Assembly: GCA_963921425.1 (NCBI GenBank)
Contig: OY992834.1
Location: forward strand, 14,386,164 to 14,450,163
DNA from: Dryas octopetala
Taxonomy: Eukaryota; Streptophyta; Magnoliopsida; Rosales; Rosaceae
Direction of reading: 5' to 3'
DNA length: 64,000 nucleotides
Shown here in pieces: positions 33,831-46,215 of this stretch (its first letter is position 1; each line of letters begins with the position of its first letter). Made by a program: the position numbers and the translations under genes. The notes under the pieces were generated by a model. The model saw only the letters and a list, made by a program, of their open reading frames with translations, had not been told where the DNA came from and ran no database searches.

Positions 33831-34912
33831 GAGGGTGTATTCAATTAGAATTTTAAATGATTTTGGTGGAATTAAAAAGTATGGTGGTATTCAATCAAAA
33901 CTTTTAAAGAGTTTATAAAAGTCTTGTGGTATTCAATCAATACTTTTAAAAAGTCTATGATATTTAATTAAGACTTTTAGAGAGTCTATAAAAGTGATAT
34001 GGTATTCAAAAAGTCATTGACTTTATTAAATGATAAATTTTAAAAAACTTTCATGGACTTTGTAGTGTAAATTATGTTATATCAAAGTCAATAATTCTCC
34101 AGCGTTTTCCTGCAGATTTCAAATATTAAAAAACTATTAAAAAAGTGGTATTTATTTATTTTTTAAAGAGTGATGCTAAACCCCCTAATCTTATTTTTTC
34201 ACCCACCTCTTAATTTTTTTTTTCTAATTACTATATCCTCTTATATTAATTTTCTTTTGCTCTTATATTTAATTGACTTCTCATCCTGGGTTGGAACTAA
34301 CAACGTTGCCACAATGCAATGTAACAGTAAGATATTCAAACCAACCACTTCACAGTCTTTAAGTACTCAACAAATCACAAGATTATATATTCATAATTTG
34401 AGAAATAATGTTACCACCACATCATATAATGTTCTTAACCTGTCTATTCAATTAGACAAATTCTAACAACTCATTAAAACACAATATTTGATAGTCTAAC
34501 AACATAAAAACATAAAATTCAGAACACTTATAATAAATTATGGAACAAAATAATTTTGGTCCCTACAATTCTAGCCCCAACTTTTTATATTGTTTGCAAT
34601 ATTAGGACAATTTATAACACATGAATCTCGGTCTTGAAGCTCATCCCCATTCCACTCACTCACGGAGGACAAAAAAATAAAAAAATATTAGAGAAATCCT
34701 AAAATAAATAATAATAAATTATATCAAAGTTATTAGAAGTCTATAAAAATCCTTCAAATTCTATGAGAAAAGTCAGAGAAACTCTAAATAGAATTCTGTC
34801 AAAATCTATGTGGAGTTTATGAAAGTTATTAAAAATCTATCAACTCTAATAAAGTCAATGACTTTTAAAAACTCTACAAAAGTCCATTAAAATCTTAATT
34901 GAATACACCCTC
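33831..34912. mobile_element. Inverted-repeat transposon with GAGGGTGTATTC termini
   Basis: The ~1.08-kb element starts GAGGGTGTATTCAATTAGA and ends with its inverted copy (TTGAATACACCCTC). Sub-terminal blocks based on TATTCAATCAAAACTTTTAA repeat two to three times on the left, and matching AAGTC/AAAAGTCTATAA blocks lie on the right. No transposase frame or clear target duplication was found, so the superfamily is left open (hAT or CACTA derivatives are possible). Confidence 0.65.
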
Positions 34913-35357
34913 AGTGAAGTGATTGAGATTGCAATAGAACAATTGAGAATATAAAGACGAAAATAAAATTTAACCGAAACTAAAAGGACTAAAAATAAAG
35001 TAGATAAATAAATAACGCGGAGAATAGAATCTGTCAGCGAATATCCATCAACAACACACTCGCAAGAGAGTGTTGAGAGTTGACGACGTCGTTAAACAAC
35101 AACAAAAACAATATCATCAACATCATCGACGTCGTACCTTATGTCTTCTGTGGGACCCAGCAGAAGGAGAACATGCTTTGCTCCTCCATGCTTGTAGTTG
35201 TCGTGCTACATTAGGATTTCGCGGTTATAAACACATAAATGTCCAAAGCTTCTCCCACTAACCAAACCTCGATATCCGTTTTGCGACTCAATTCAATTCT
35301 ATCTGCTTCTCTCTCTCTCTGTCTTCTTCTTTTCCTCACCGATTGCGATTGAATTGT

Positions 35358-38300
35358 ATGGAGGGCGGTGGGTCCGAACAACTGGGTCCGGTTACGTGCG
35401 GGTCGTGGATCCGACGACCCGACAACGTCACTTGGGTGGTTTATGGGAGGTCCAGGCCTAAGGATTCTTCGCCTTCTTCAGTGGTCCAGATCTTCTCCTT
35501 CGACCCCAAGACCACTTCTCTCTCTTCCTCTCCCCTGGTCTCTCTCTCTCTCTCTCTCTCTCTGTTCAATTGGGAACTTTTGTTTTTTTGTTTTTTGAAG
35601 ACCCAAAATAGCTTGAAGAACAAGTTGACTTATTTTTTTTTTGCTGGGGTTTGACTTTTGTTTTTTGTGCATATGTTTTGGTTGGTTGGTTGGTTGGTGT
35701 TTAGGCCACATATGTGCTTGAAGAAGTGGAAGGTGATCCAGTTTCGATTGCGGTGCACCCAACCGGGGACGACATCGTTTGCTCTACCTCTAATGGTGGC
35801 TGCAAGTAAGCTCCTTCTTTCTCTTCTCTATATATTTTTTTTTTTTTTGTTATTTAACAATTTTTTACATCAACCTCATGACAGTTAGTTCGGGTTTCTT
35901 TTGTTTCCCAATTTGATGCTAATCATAATTATTGGTTGACTTCATTTTTATAATTTTTTAAATGTATACAACTCTTGTTTTGTCATATTAGCTGCCCTTG
36001 TTTGCATTTTGTGTAATGTTTATGGTGTTCTGAACTGAAACATTACTGTGCAAATATTAGGTTTCTTTTACTGTGCTCTCTCTCTCTCTCTCTCAATTCT
36101 TACTTTTTTACTATTTATTGTTATTTATTCAGGGAAAGATATTCTTTTTTGGGGGGCGGTGTTTCTTAAGGGGAAGTTTAGATTTGGTACTGTCATTAGT
36201 AATTAGTATCCTTACAATCTTTAGCTTTGGTGAATCATTATGGTAGCTATAGCTTTTTGGTCTTGAGCTCTGTTGTCTTATACAAAGAGTTTGTCTATGA
36301 ATGTAGAAGAGGAAAGTTTCTGGAGAATACTATTCACCAATAATTTTTATTATGTCTAATATGGTATAAGGGTAAAACATTAGTATCTGTCTTATGTTGC
36401 ACCACTATATGTTGTTGACCATCAATATGAACCAAGTGTCTGGATCGGATCTTTTGATAGTTGATCTGTTAATGTGGTGTGATGCTCCTGCTACCAAGGC
36501 GTAACAGCTTAAGAGGCTTACCATGGTTTCTGGCTCTATCCACTCCTGGTGTCATTACCAAATGGACTAGTATTCACATTTTACAGTATTACAAACCAAT
36601 TTGGAATCTAAGTAGGGACTCAAATTTCTCGTGGAAATGTTGTTTGATGTTGTCGGAACAGAAACTGCAATTTTCTGTTTGATTTCTAAAAATTGAACCT
36701 AAGGCTTTAACTCAACCCATCCCACCCCTTTACCATCTGATTCACTACTTGAATGTTATAAGAAAACTGTAATCATTAGGGCTTGGATAGGATTTTCAGA
36801 GTATGTATCTGTGGAATATTTGCTCTTTGAAGTGGTCTTTTATTTCAGTGGCAAGGTTCAATATCTTGGTTTTGTTGAACCAGTTGAAATTTAGAACCCA
36901 GAAGTCAAGTTGGCCTTGCTCTTCCAGATTCTTTATTGGCCTAGTATTGCCATTTTTTGTTTGCACATTTTGATTTCACTTTCATCTGAAGAACATTACT
37001 TTTGTATCAAGATATCATACAAATTCATGATGGGGTTTATAGATAAGGGAAAGATAGAGACAAAAGGATGACGACGATACTTTCTTGTATGAGTTTTTGT
37101 TCAACTTGCCATTGTTCATTGACCAATTTACCCTCTTCGCCTTCTGTGTTAGCTGCTCTGTTTATTAAAATTTTAGTGGAGACTGTGTAGTCCCTCAGGT
37201 CTGGCTACATCTAGTATTTGACATTGAATGATGTTTTTCGGGATTTATGTAGATCGTTTGAGTTATGTGGCCACGAATCAAATGCAAAGCTGTTGGCAAA
37301 AGAATTAGCTCCTCTGCAAGGAGTTGGTCCACAGAAGTGTCTAGCTTTTAGTGTTGATGGATCTAAATTGGCTACTGGTGGTGTGGTAAGCAAACTCTAT
37401 AATACCGTCTATATTATCATTTGACATTTCATTATGCATTTCTAAATTTTTTTATTTCAAAAATGTGTTTACTTATTTCCTAATCAACTATAGGATGGGC
37501 ATTTGAGAATATTGGAGTGGCCAAGCCTGCGCATAATTTTAGATGAACCAAAAGCACACAAGTCTGTTCGTGATATGGATTTCAGGTGAGAAGCAAGCTT
37601 GTTAGGTTGTGTATTGTGTGCCTTTTTGGTTAAGCAGGTGCAGATGCCCATAGCTAACAATAAATTAATGTGGGCCTGGCAAAGCCATATCTCTTGTGAT
37701 TTTAAATACAGGACAATAACTCATAAAAAATGCTAAGTCAGAAATTTGTCTACATTTGGTTGGATTGGCATAATCATATGACCATGTAAGAAGAGTTGTG
37801 CTTTTTAATAAACGTTAGTGCAGTTACATAGGAGAAGACCATTATGCTTTCTTGCAGTACTTCTTCTAGTCATCAAAGATTCTCTAAAATTCATTGGTGA
37901 ACCATCTGTCTTGACTGAATCTAGTATAAACAAATATGATTTGATTATATGATAAAAATAGAAAGGTGTTAATGGACTTTTCTTTTTCATTTGTTTTATG
38001 GACTGAAAACTTTTAAGTAGATTTGCACATTTTTTTATTCTAGATATTGAATATTTTGGCCTTCTATGTTTATTATTCTCTAGCCTAGACTCAGAGTTCT
38101 TAGCTTCAACATCTACTGATGGCGCAGCAAGAATATGGAAGACGGAAGATGGTGTTCCTTTGACTACTTTGACTCGCAACTCAGTATGTCTTATTTATTT
38201 AACTTTTGGCAATATTTTTCCATTTTTTCTCCTATTTTGGTGTAATATTTAGTGCTTGATTCATGCAGGATGAAAAGATTGAACTCTGTCGGTTTTCTAA

Positions 38301-40310
38301 AGATGGGACAAAACCATTTCTATTTTGCACTGTCCAAAAAGGTCTACCTCTCTGAAGTAAATAACTATATTTCGTTCTATCATTGTTTGTCAGACAATTA
38401 AATGTACTTGTATGAATCAAACAGGTGATAAAGCTTTGACTGCAGTTTGGGACATAAGTACATGGAATAAAATTGGGCATAAGAGGCTACTTAAAAAGTC
38501 TGCTTCTGTTATGTCTGTCAGCAAGGATGGGAAATATCTTGCTCTGTAAGTACTGAACTTTGCATGATCTTTTGTTTATACACTACACTTTATATGACAA
38601 TTTGTTAAACAACAAATTCCTCTTCTAGTGCATCAATTTGAAAATTAAATGTTGCCAGTAATTATATATTTTTATGGAAGATTGGTTGATACTTATAAAG
38701 GCATAATTGCATTAATACACACACACACACACCGCTGTGCGCTCATGTGCGTGCATGCACACACATAAACATATACATATATATATATATATATATCTAT
38801 GTATTTACTGTACACACACATGCATAAGAGGGGACAGGTCTTCCAAATGTGCAATGTGTTGTGTTATTTACTTAAAACAAAGACATATATAAATTACAGT
38901 TCATTATGTTCTTTCTTGGTTGAATGATGAGTCACAGACTCACACCACATAAGGGTACAGTGTTCTTAATGACCTGGCAAAGATTCTGAATGTTGTATCA
39001 CGTCTTGTGACATTGTTTATGATATTGATTTGGCTAATATGCAACTTTTTATTTTTTAAATTGTAGGGCAAGCAAAGATGGCGATGTATGTGTGGTTGAA
39101 GTTAAGAAAATGGAGATTTGCCACTGGAGTAAGAGGCTACACCTGGGTACATGCATTGCAACTCTAGAGTTCTGTCCCACTGAAAGGTAAGGCCTTTCAA
39201 CCAATATAGTTCTGTGAATTAGTACAGAGTACAGACATATGTTGTAGTCTTTTGAAATACCATAATTGATTAATGGATGCTTAAAAACCAAAGGATTCCT
39301 TGACCATTATTTAAATAGATTTGAATTTGACTTTATTTTGCAATACAGATAGGTTTGCTGGATAATTTGCATATGTTTTGCATCATAAATTGATGCATGA
39401 GTTATAGAGAAGGTTTTTATTGTGTTATCAGAGCTGATCTTGTTTACATAACCAGTTTCTCCTCCTATGTGTTTTTATAGTATTCTTTTTACCATGAAAA
39501 ATTTAGAATTACAATTAAAAACATTGTGCTTCTTCAAAGGTCATTTTCTGGGTATTCATTCTCTTGAATGTCTTTAGGATCAGAAGCATGATGTTTTTAT
39601 TTCTTCATTTAATTTTCTAATGCTGCTTTTGGTCTTCACTGAATAGCAATTAATTAGAGTCCCGCTCAAGAAGGGAATTTAACTTTTTAATTTTTTTTCT
39701 CCATGGGAATGCTAAAATACCAAGTGCTGCTGTTGTGAGTGTGGTTATTTGATTATAGTTTTTTGTAAGAAAAAAATTAAAATATTTTATGAAATTAATC
39801 TATTATGTCAACTATAGAGATCCATTAATGAAATTCAACTTTGAGATGAGCCTTTATAGTCATGTAGATATGCAATTGGTTGCCCTTTTGGCTCTTTGAT
39901 ATTCACTTGTGCCTTGGTTGCGGTCCTTGCAAACCATTTGTGTTCAGGGTTGTGCTTACTACTTCTAATGAATGGGGAGCTGTGGTGACCAAGTTAAATG
40001 TCCCTGCAGATTGGAAAGGTACCTCTCCGTCTCCCTCTCCCTCTCCGCTTTTTCTTGTATACATGTGTGATGTGACAGTGACATTTTTGTTTACTCTTGT
40101 TCCAAATTTGCAGAGTGGCAGATCTATCTGCTGCTTTTTGGACTGTTTTTGGCATCCGCTGTTGCATTTTACATCTTCTTCCAGAAATCTGATTCATTTT
40201 GGAACTTCCCTCTCGGAAGAAACCAGCCAGAAAGACCAGAATTTGGAGCGTTTTTAAGAGATTCACAGTCTAATGATGATAGAAATATTTGGGGTCCAGT
40301 AGATATGTGA
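35358..40310 (+). CDS. SEC12-like WD40 ER membrane protein (SEC12-like 1 / PHF1 type)
   Basis: Ten exons join in phase to 395 residues: 35358-35537, 35705-35805, 37253-37385, 37494-37585, 38084-38183, 38269-38341, 38425-38545, 39067-39186, 39948-40018 and 40114-40310. The start is the ATG giving MEGGGSEQLGPVTCGSW; CT-rich leader DNA precedes it. WD40 blades are visible, for example AVHPTGDDIVCSTSNGGC, LAFSVDGSKLATGGVDGHLR, FSLDSEFLASTSTDGAARIW and SVSKDGKYLALASKDGDVCV. One C-terminal membrane helix (about 331-353, YLLLFGLFLASAVAFYIFF) precedes a polar tail. SEC12 proteins activate the SAR1 GTPase to start COPII budding, while the plant PHF1 branch specifically promotes ER exit of PHT1 phosphate transporters. 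I cannot separate SEC12-like 1 from PHF1 by eye. Intron 2 is 1.4 kb and carries a short CT microsatellite. Confidence 0.92.
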
Positions 40311-41754
40311 GGTTTTTTATTATCCACTCTCTACCACCCACGGGAAGTAGCATTGGCAACATGACAAAAACTGAAACTCTTTTAAGTCTCAAAGCTAAAC
40401 CAGTCATTCGAAGCCTGTGTAACATATTATTCATTTTGCGATTTATATAGCATTCGCAGAAATGTAGTGGAGCAGCATCTTACTTTTCAAAACACATGTA
40501 TAATTGAGTTGAATTTGTCTTCGGAAAGCCACGGAATACGTTGTGTATGTGTCTAAATTTCTTCACCCAACTTATGAGGTATTCTTGATTATGGATAAGG
40601 GGACTCTAGCTTGCATGGAGCCAAGCACTTTTCTTATTATTTTCATATGTAAAAGGAAGCTTACCGTCCATACCATATTCTAAGTTTCAGACCGAAAAAT
40701 AAATGAATAAAGCCTATTCTGAGTGGATACCATATTCCTCAAGAAAAATTTCATGGTGGAAGATATTTTGGTGCCCTTGATATCATCGAAAGTAACAAAC
40801 CAACACACATGGGATCTGGGAAGAAGTAGGAGTACCTTTTTTGGAAGGCAGATCAGACTCTATCAGTTAATAGAAAATAAGCCTCTGCCCAGTACTCTCT
40901 CAACCAAAAAAAAAAAAATGAAGGGGTATAGGTTTTCATTGTCTCATTTTATTTTATTTTATCATATACATTATCAAAAATCAGAAACTGCATTATATTG
41001 CATCATGCTAATTAATGTATTTGTGAGAAAGATACATCATTATAATGTTGAGACATTACAATTCTTAATTTAAAAAAATTGAATTGCATTGCATTAGGAT
41101 AATATAACTGTTTTTCACGTAAATGAACATGTATAATGAAAGTTAGGTTATTTTCATTATATAGGTACCCCTACACCCAAAGTCAGAGTTTCAATTTTCC
41201 CTCCTCTTTGACCTCTAGGTAGGGAGAATCTCACACCTGTTTAAACGCCCTTTTGTGCATGTATTAAATGTTGTTGCATGCAAAAGTTGTATTGTTTTTG
41301 TTAATAATTTGTTGTATGGTTTTATAATATTATGATATGAGCGGTTGTGATATCTGTTGTGATATTTTGGATGACTTGAGAGTAAGGGGTCACGTAATCA
41401 ATGACCTTGGGTTTCAATCCTCTTGACCTCTGTAGGTGGTTGTATGGGCAATTAACCTAAACAATACTAACCAAGAATGAAAACTCTCGCTACCTTACCA
41501 AGTTGCCAAGTTGGGTTTATTTATAAAGATAGTTGGCCTATTTCTTGAGCGCTCTATTTTGGAATAAACTTTTGTGAAAGCTGTGTGAACATAATAAATG
41601 TTTTTGTCCTTGAAGAATTCAATCAAAGGTATTTTTGTGCATTATTGCTCTAGACACACCTTTTCCTATGCGTACTATTAAAATGCTATCAACCCTGAAT
41701 AGGGTCCCCTGGAAGCAATGAACGTATGTAAGTATCATAAGTGATACTTACTCT
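40311..41754. other. 3'UTR of the SEC12-like gene and spacer
   Basis: The first few hundred bases are likely 3'UTR (AATAAA-like signals near 40700). The remainder is AT-rich with no recognised gene; a 116-codon frame at 40723-41073 has no known domain. Confidence 0.35.
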
Positions 41755-42590
41755 CAGGGGCTAATCTAGGATTTCTAAATAGACCGGCCTAAACTTAGCT
41801 TACCAAATATTTTTGTTATAAAATAAAAGTTACACATAATTAGGAGGGACGTAATGAGCCTTACCCATCAAAATGCATATCTAAATATAAAAAACCACAC
41901 AAAAAAAGATAACATAATAACAATTAAACATGTAATGCAAATACTATATAAAGACTATCTAAGTTGGGCCCTACGTTTCTTCACTGAGTAAAAATCATCA
42001 ATTATCGATTCATTATCGATACTATTAGAAAATTCTCGTTCAATATGGATGATTATATAATCAACAAGAAACTTATCCTTTATCTTGTTTCGAAGTCAAT
42101 TTTTAATAAACTTCATAGATGAAAATGCTCGTTTTGTCTTTAATGTAGAAACAATAAGAGTCAATACCAGATGAATCAATCTAACAATTAAGTGGTAGTT
42201 TTCTATCAACCCTGTTTCCACTATAGTTGACATAATGTAGCAATGGAATCAAATATTTTGAATTTTTCTATTTTGATCCTTTCGGCTTTTGGGGATTAGG
42301 GGAATTGGAAAGGAAGAAGGAAACAAATTTTTTATGAAACTTTATTCTTTATTTAATGTTCAGCAGAAAATAAAAAAACAAATATTTTATTTTTTGGTTA
42401 ATCTTTCCACATCCCACGTGGCTACAAGTCTACAAGAGTCAAGACTATAATGATGGTTAATGCACAACAAACATAAAAAATAGGTACTAAGCTTTTTTTT
42501 TTTTTGTCTAAAAATAGGTACTAGGCTTAAAAAATGAAAAAAATCACCTGGGCTGCAGCCCAGGCAGCCCATAACGTAGATTCGCCCATG
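41755..42590 (-). mobile_element. Internally deleted hAT transposon (ZMYM1/TTF-like clade)
   Basis: Flanks CTTACTCT (41747-41754) and CTTACTCC (42591-42598) form an 8-bp hAT-type duplication with one mismatch. The tips CAGGGGCTAATCTAGGATTT and CATGGGCGAATCTACGTTAT are imperfect inverted repeats. On the minus strand 41955 to about 42235 encodes the end of a transposase: VETGLIENYHLIVRLIHLVL, then KTKRAFSSMKFIKN and DNESIIDDFYSVKKRRAQLR before a stop, which is the hAT C-terminal dimerisation region. One internal stop codon lies between those two segments. The N-terminal zinc finger and catalytic core are missing, so the copy is dead. A G/C-rich segment (GGGCTGCAGCCC) lies just inside the right tip. 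Confidence 0.82.
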
Positions 42591-44547
42591 CTTACTCCAT
42601 GTATGTATATATATATATATATATCTTGTTTAGCTTTATTGGATTATTTGTAGGCATTGTATATGGAGAAGAGATAGAATTGGACGAAGGTCGTGCAGTC
42701 TAGAATTGTTGGACCTGTCAATTCGATCCTCGGTCTTCTTCCTTGTTATTATAGAACTATTTGGTGAAGTTTTGAAATCCTTATTCTGACTATAGACTTT
42801 CGAGTCCTGTATTGTGTTCAAGGTTACCCTGAACAATTGTAACCTTGGAGGTTGAGTTTTTTTAATAAAAGCATTTTCCTCTATACTTTCGTTGTGTTTT
42901 AAATATCTGATCCAACCTATCTAATTAACCAAAAGTGCTTAACCTATTTTGGAAATATGTAGGATTATAATACTCAAGGTTCATGTGTTATAGTCCTGAG
43001 TGTTCTCAAGATAGGTGCCGATGTTATGTACCTGATTTTTGGGACGTGACACACTCCAATTGGTATCTTTAGCAGTCTTACTATACTCCAAACTCGAACA
43101 ATGCACATGCACCTTGTCCCACTTTTCACAATCTCTGCTGATTCATTCTTAGTCTCCAACCTTTTAGCCACTGCCATCTCCATCTACATAATTGATCGTT
43201 TTATACTACCTAAATAGAAAAATATCAATGGAAGACCTCTAACGTCGCCAACGAATAGGGATTGAACATCTCATCCACATTGTTAGACTAATCGGGTTTT
43301 TGGGACATTTTGAGAATGTTTTATTAAATCATCATGGTTCTAGTATGAATATAAGATTATAATTGATTCATAGGGTCTTAACAAGAAAATTCTTAATTAT
43401 CACTAATCAGTAGCAGTCAATCCATCCAGGAAGACCCCAGATTTGTATCATGATTAGTTCTTACACATGTTTGCTTTCCAACATGAGCTTCATAAATCAA
43501 TATTAATATAGAATTTTTGTTTTTTTCATAAGTGAAAACGACGAGTTATTGATATTTCTAATGGTAGCTTATTTCTCCTAGGAGGTAGAAACAGTAAAGT
43601 GACGAACGGGTGCGTAACGCATGAGATTAAAAAGCGTTGTTTGATGAGTCTGCATAGTATTACAGTTGTTGGTCAAGTTAAGGTTGACCAAGCTTCTCCC
43701 AATTTGACGGAGTCGCCATGAGTAGGGCTCCAGCCATAATATAATCTATAGATCGAAGATGTACTCTTACAAATAAAGGGGTTTCAAATAGATATTGGTA
43801 GATGACTTAGAGTGGTACGGTCATTGACTTGACTAATTAATCATTCATTTCCGGTTTGGTGGTGCCCATGTAAGCCCTGTGGCTCGTGGCACTACTATTG
43901 GTTGTGGGAATTGGCCGGAGAGGCATTTCATTTTCGGGGACAAGTTGAATTGTTCTACAAGGAGTTTCCAAAATCGCTCAAAAGTTGCAAGGTGGTTACC
44001 ATATGATATAAATGAAGGAAAGCTATAGATAATGTATTTTGGATGCTAGCAATGTTTGGAGCTACTTGTGCTAAGTTCTTTAAGTACCAAAAATTGCCAT
44101 AATAATATAAAAAATATTGAATCATCACTCTAAGGTATCATAATTTAATTTCCATGTTTCATATTGCAATATGATATCAAGAGGGTACAAAATTTATCCA
44201 TCATCATAATCTAAACAAATAACAACTAAGCAGTTGTTGGAGTAGACTAGGTGGAAGGGCCGTAGAATTACTGCCCTTGCAGTCTTTGCACTCAAATTCG
44301 ATTTCCCACCCCCTAATAAAAAATAAAAAAAAAACAACTGACTAGAGTACAAATTAACTGTCAAACGGTACAACTTATTATATGGAGAACGAAATATATG
44401 TTCTTAAACCCAATTACACCTATGATCAATAAGATTAAGTTGCAACATCACTGCAGCATCCCTTGGTGAACTTAGTTCTCTTGGAGGCTTACACACGTAT
44501 TTCCTAGCCCAAATATGCTTCCTATTTTGCCTTACTTTTATAATCAA
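42591..44547. other. Intergenic DNA, possible old retroelement debris
   Basis: No gene was recognised. The interval 42960-43190 has moderate complexity and a 69-codon minus frame, but no domain. Nothing with clear terminal repeats was found. This is a weak guess at decayed repeat DNA. Confidence 0.3.
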
Positions 44548-45229
44548 TCACAAACAGAATGGTGGAAGCATATCTGAATGAACAACAAGCCGGGCAGACA
44601 AAGGTTGCTCCGCTGCAGGGACTTCTTGCATATAGATAGCATCAATAATGTCCCCAAATTTCCTGTAAAAAAACATAAACTAATTCATATTATATGAACA
44701 AAAGTTATTATGCATGATGTGTACAGTTAAGCATAAATAAAACTATATATATAGTGTACCACTAGATCAGACCCACACAGATGGATCTCATCTTATTGAT
44801 CGAGAAATTGTACAAAATGATTTATATTACATAGTTAGGATTGAGACAAAAAAAAAAAAAATTAAAAACAACACATGGCAAATGGATATATATTACACAG
44901 TTGATTGCGTCTATGGCCGACCTGTTATTCACGGGTAGGTTCATATTACTGTGGTGCCGAATGGCTCTCACTAAGAATGCAGTCAGAGAGAGTCGCCAGT
45001 GTCCTGTACACCAAGTGGACTCTTTACCCATGCACTCGAGATGCATCTGCATGCCCATGACCTGGGCCGACTCGGCCTGGTCGTGTCGCAAGTGGAGGAC
45101 CAAGCAGGTATAGAGTTTATGGTCGATGGTATGGAAGAGATTAAACTCTTCCTGCGACACTTGGACCGGGTTACGGCCAAGTAGACCAAATAGGGATGAG
45201 AAGGAATAAGAGAACGAAGAAAAGTCCAT
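44548..45229 (-). pseudogene. Decayed member of an uncharacterised plant RRM-like family
   Basis: An N-terminal part starting at 45229 (MDFSSFSYSFSSLFGLLGR, then SQEEFNLFHTIDHKLYTCLV and QAESAQVMGMQMHLECMG) resembles the opening of a plant family of RRM-like proteins. In that family a FNLFHTIDR block and a QVMALWLWLE block are conserved. After LECMG the expected continuation (VHLVYRTLATLSDCILSESH) is in another frame, implying a frameshift, and stops follow. The large middle is absent. At 44548-44662, behind a good TTACAG acceptor, the family's C-terminal segment reappears (KFGDIIDAIYMQEVPAAEQP) but ends early. I therefore read a shrunken, frameshifted copy. A short 131-residue protein from the N-terminal frame cannot be excluded. 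The family's biochemical role is unknown to me. Confidence 0.6.
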
Positions 45230-45712
45230 TGTTGTTGTTGTGGTTGTTGTTGCAGAGGAGTATATTGAATACTGTGAGGGTTGGTGATGAAGATTAAGGT
45301 TTTTGGGTGGGGCGGCGTGTTGGGTAGTGGAAAATAGGGTTTTATAGGGTGATATATTTTTTGGAGTGAAGAGGTAGTCCAAGTGAAAACAGGCCGTTGT
45401 TGCATAAATGGAAAGATGGTTTGGCAGATAATTGTTACTATATATATTGGTTCATATCCATTGTTTGAAATATATACAAGATTAAAACACAAATAACTAA
45501 GATATCTAGCAAAGATGTAAAAATTAAATTTAGTCAACGATGTAAAAAAGAAATTATGTGGAAGAAAAACTGATTCATGTATGTCGTGTTACTCGTGTAG
45601 ATACATTATCCTAAATACAATATGTATAATGTATCTGTAATCCTACACAATTTACAAAAATTGGTAAGAACATAAATCGTTAATATTTTGTACGAGCATT
45701 TTGGAAACTCGA

Positions 45713-46215
45713 AGCCGGCCCTGAAGGTGGGTAGGTTGGGCGATTGCCTGGGGCCCGGCCTAGTATAGGGCCTCTTATAAGATATTTAACCCATTAGTTC
45801 AATAAAAATAAAAATAAAAAAAGACTTTTTATATAATGTTCAAGCAATTTGGGCTTATTGTCTCTCTACTTGTAAGAAAAAAAAAATTAGGCCTAATGGT
45901 GGGATTAATAGGCCTCTTTATTATTTTATTTATTTTATTTATTTGTATTGTAAATTTGTAATAAAATAATAAAATTAATTTGATATGATATGATAATTCA
46001 CATAAGATCAGATTCTCGAACCCAAGAAAAAAAAAACATTATTGTCTTATACGTCCTTTTCCCTTCTCCTTCGCTCGTCTCTCTGCATCTCAACTTGTCT
46101 CTAAGCTTCAAAGTCTACAAAATTCGCAAATATGGAAAGAGAATCGAAGGAGATTGAAGAGGAAGCCAATGACAAGTAAAACCCTGATTCTCAACCTTCT
46201 ATTTTCAATGTTTTA
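45713..46215 (+). mobile_element. hAT-derived 5' fragment with a first exon
   Basis: The GC-rich start (GGCCCTGAAGGTGGGTAGGT, then GGGCGATTGCCTGGGGCCC) followed by AT-rich DNA resembles the 5' end of plant ZMYM1-like hAT elements. A short open exon begins ATGGAAAGAGAATCGAAGG (46132) and is followed by a possible donor (AAG|TAAAAC context). Two more copies of this exon lie near 52274 and 54196. The rest of the element is missing. Confidence 0.4.
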
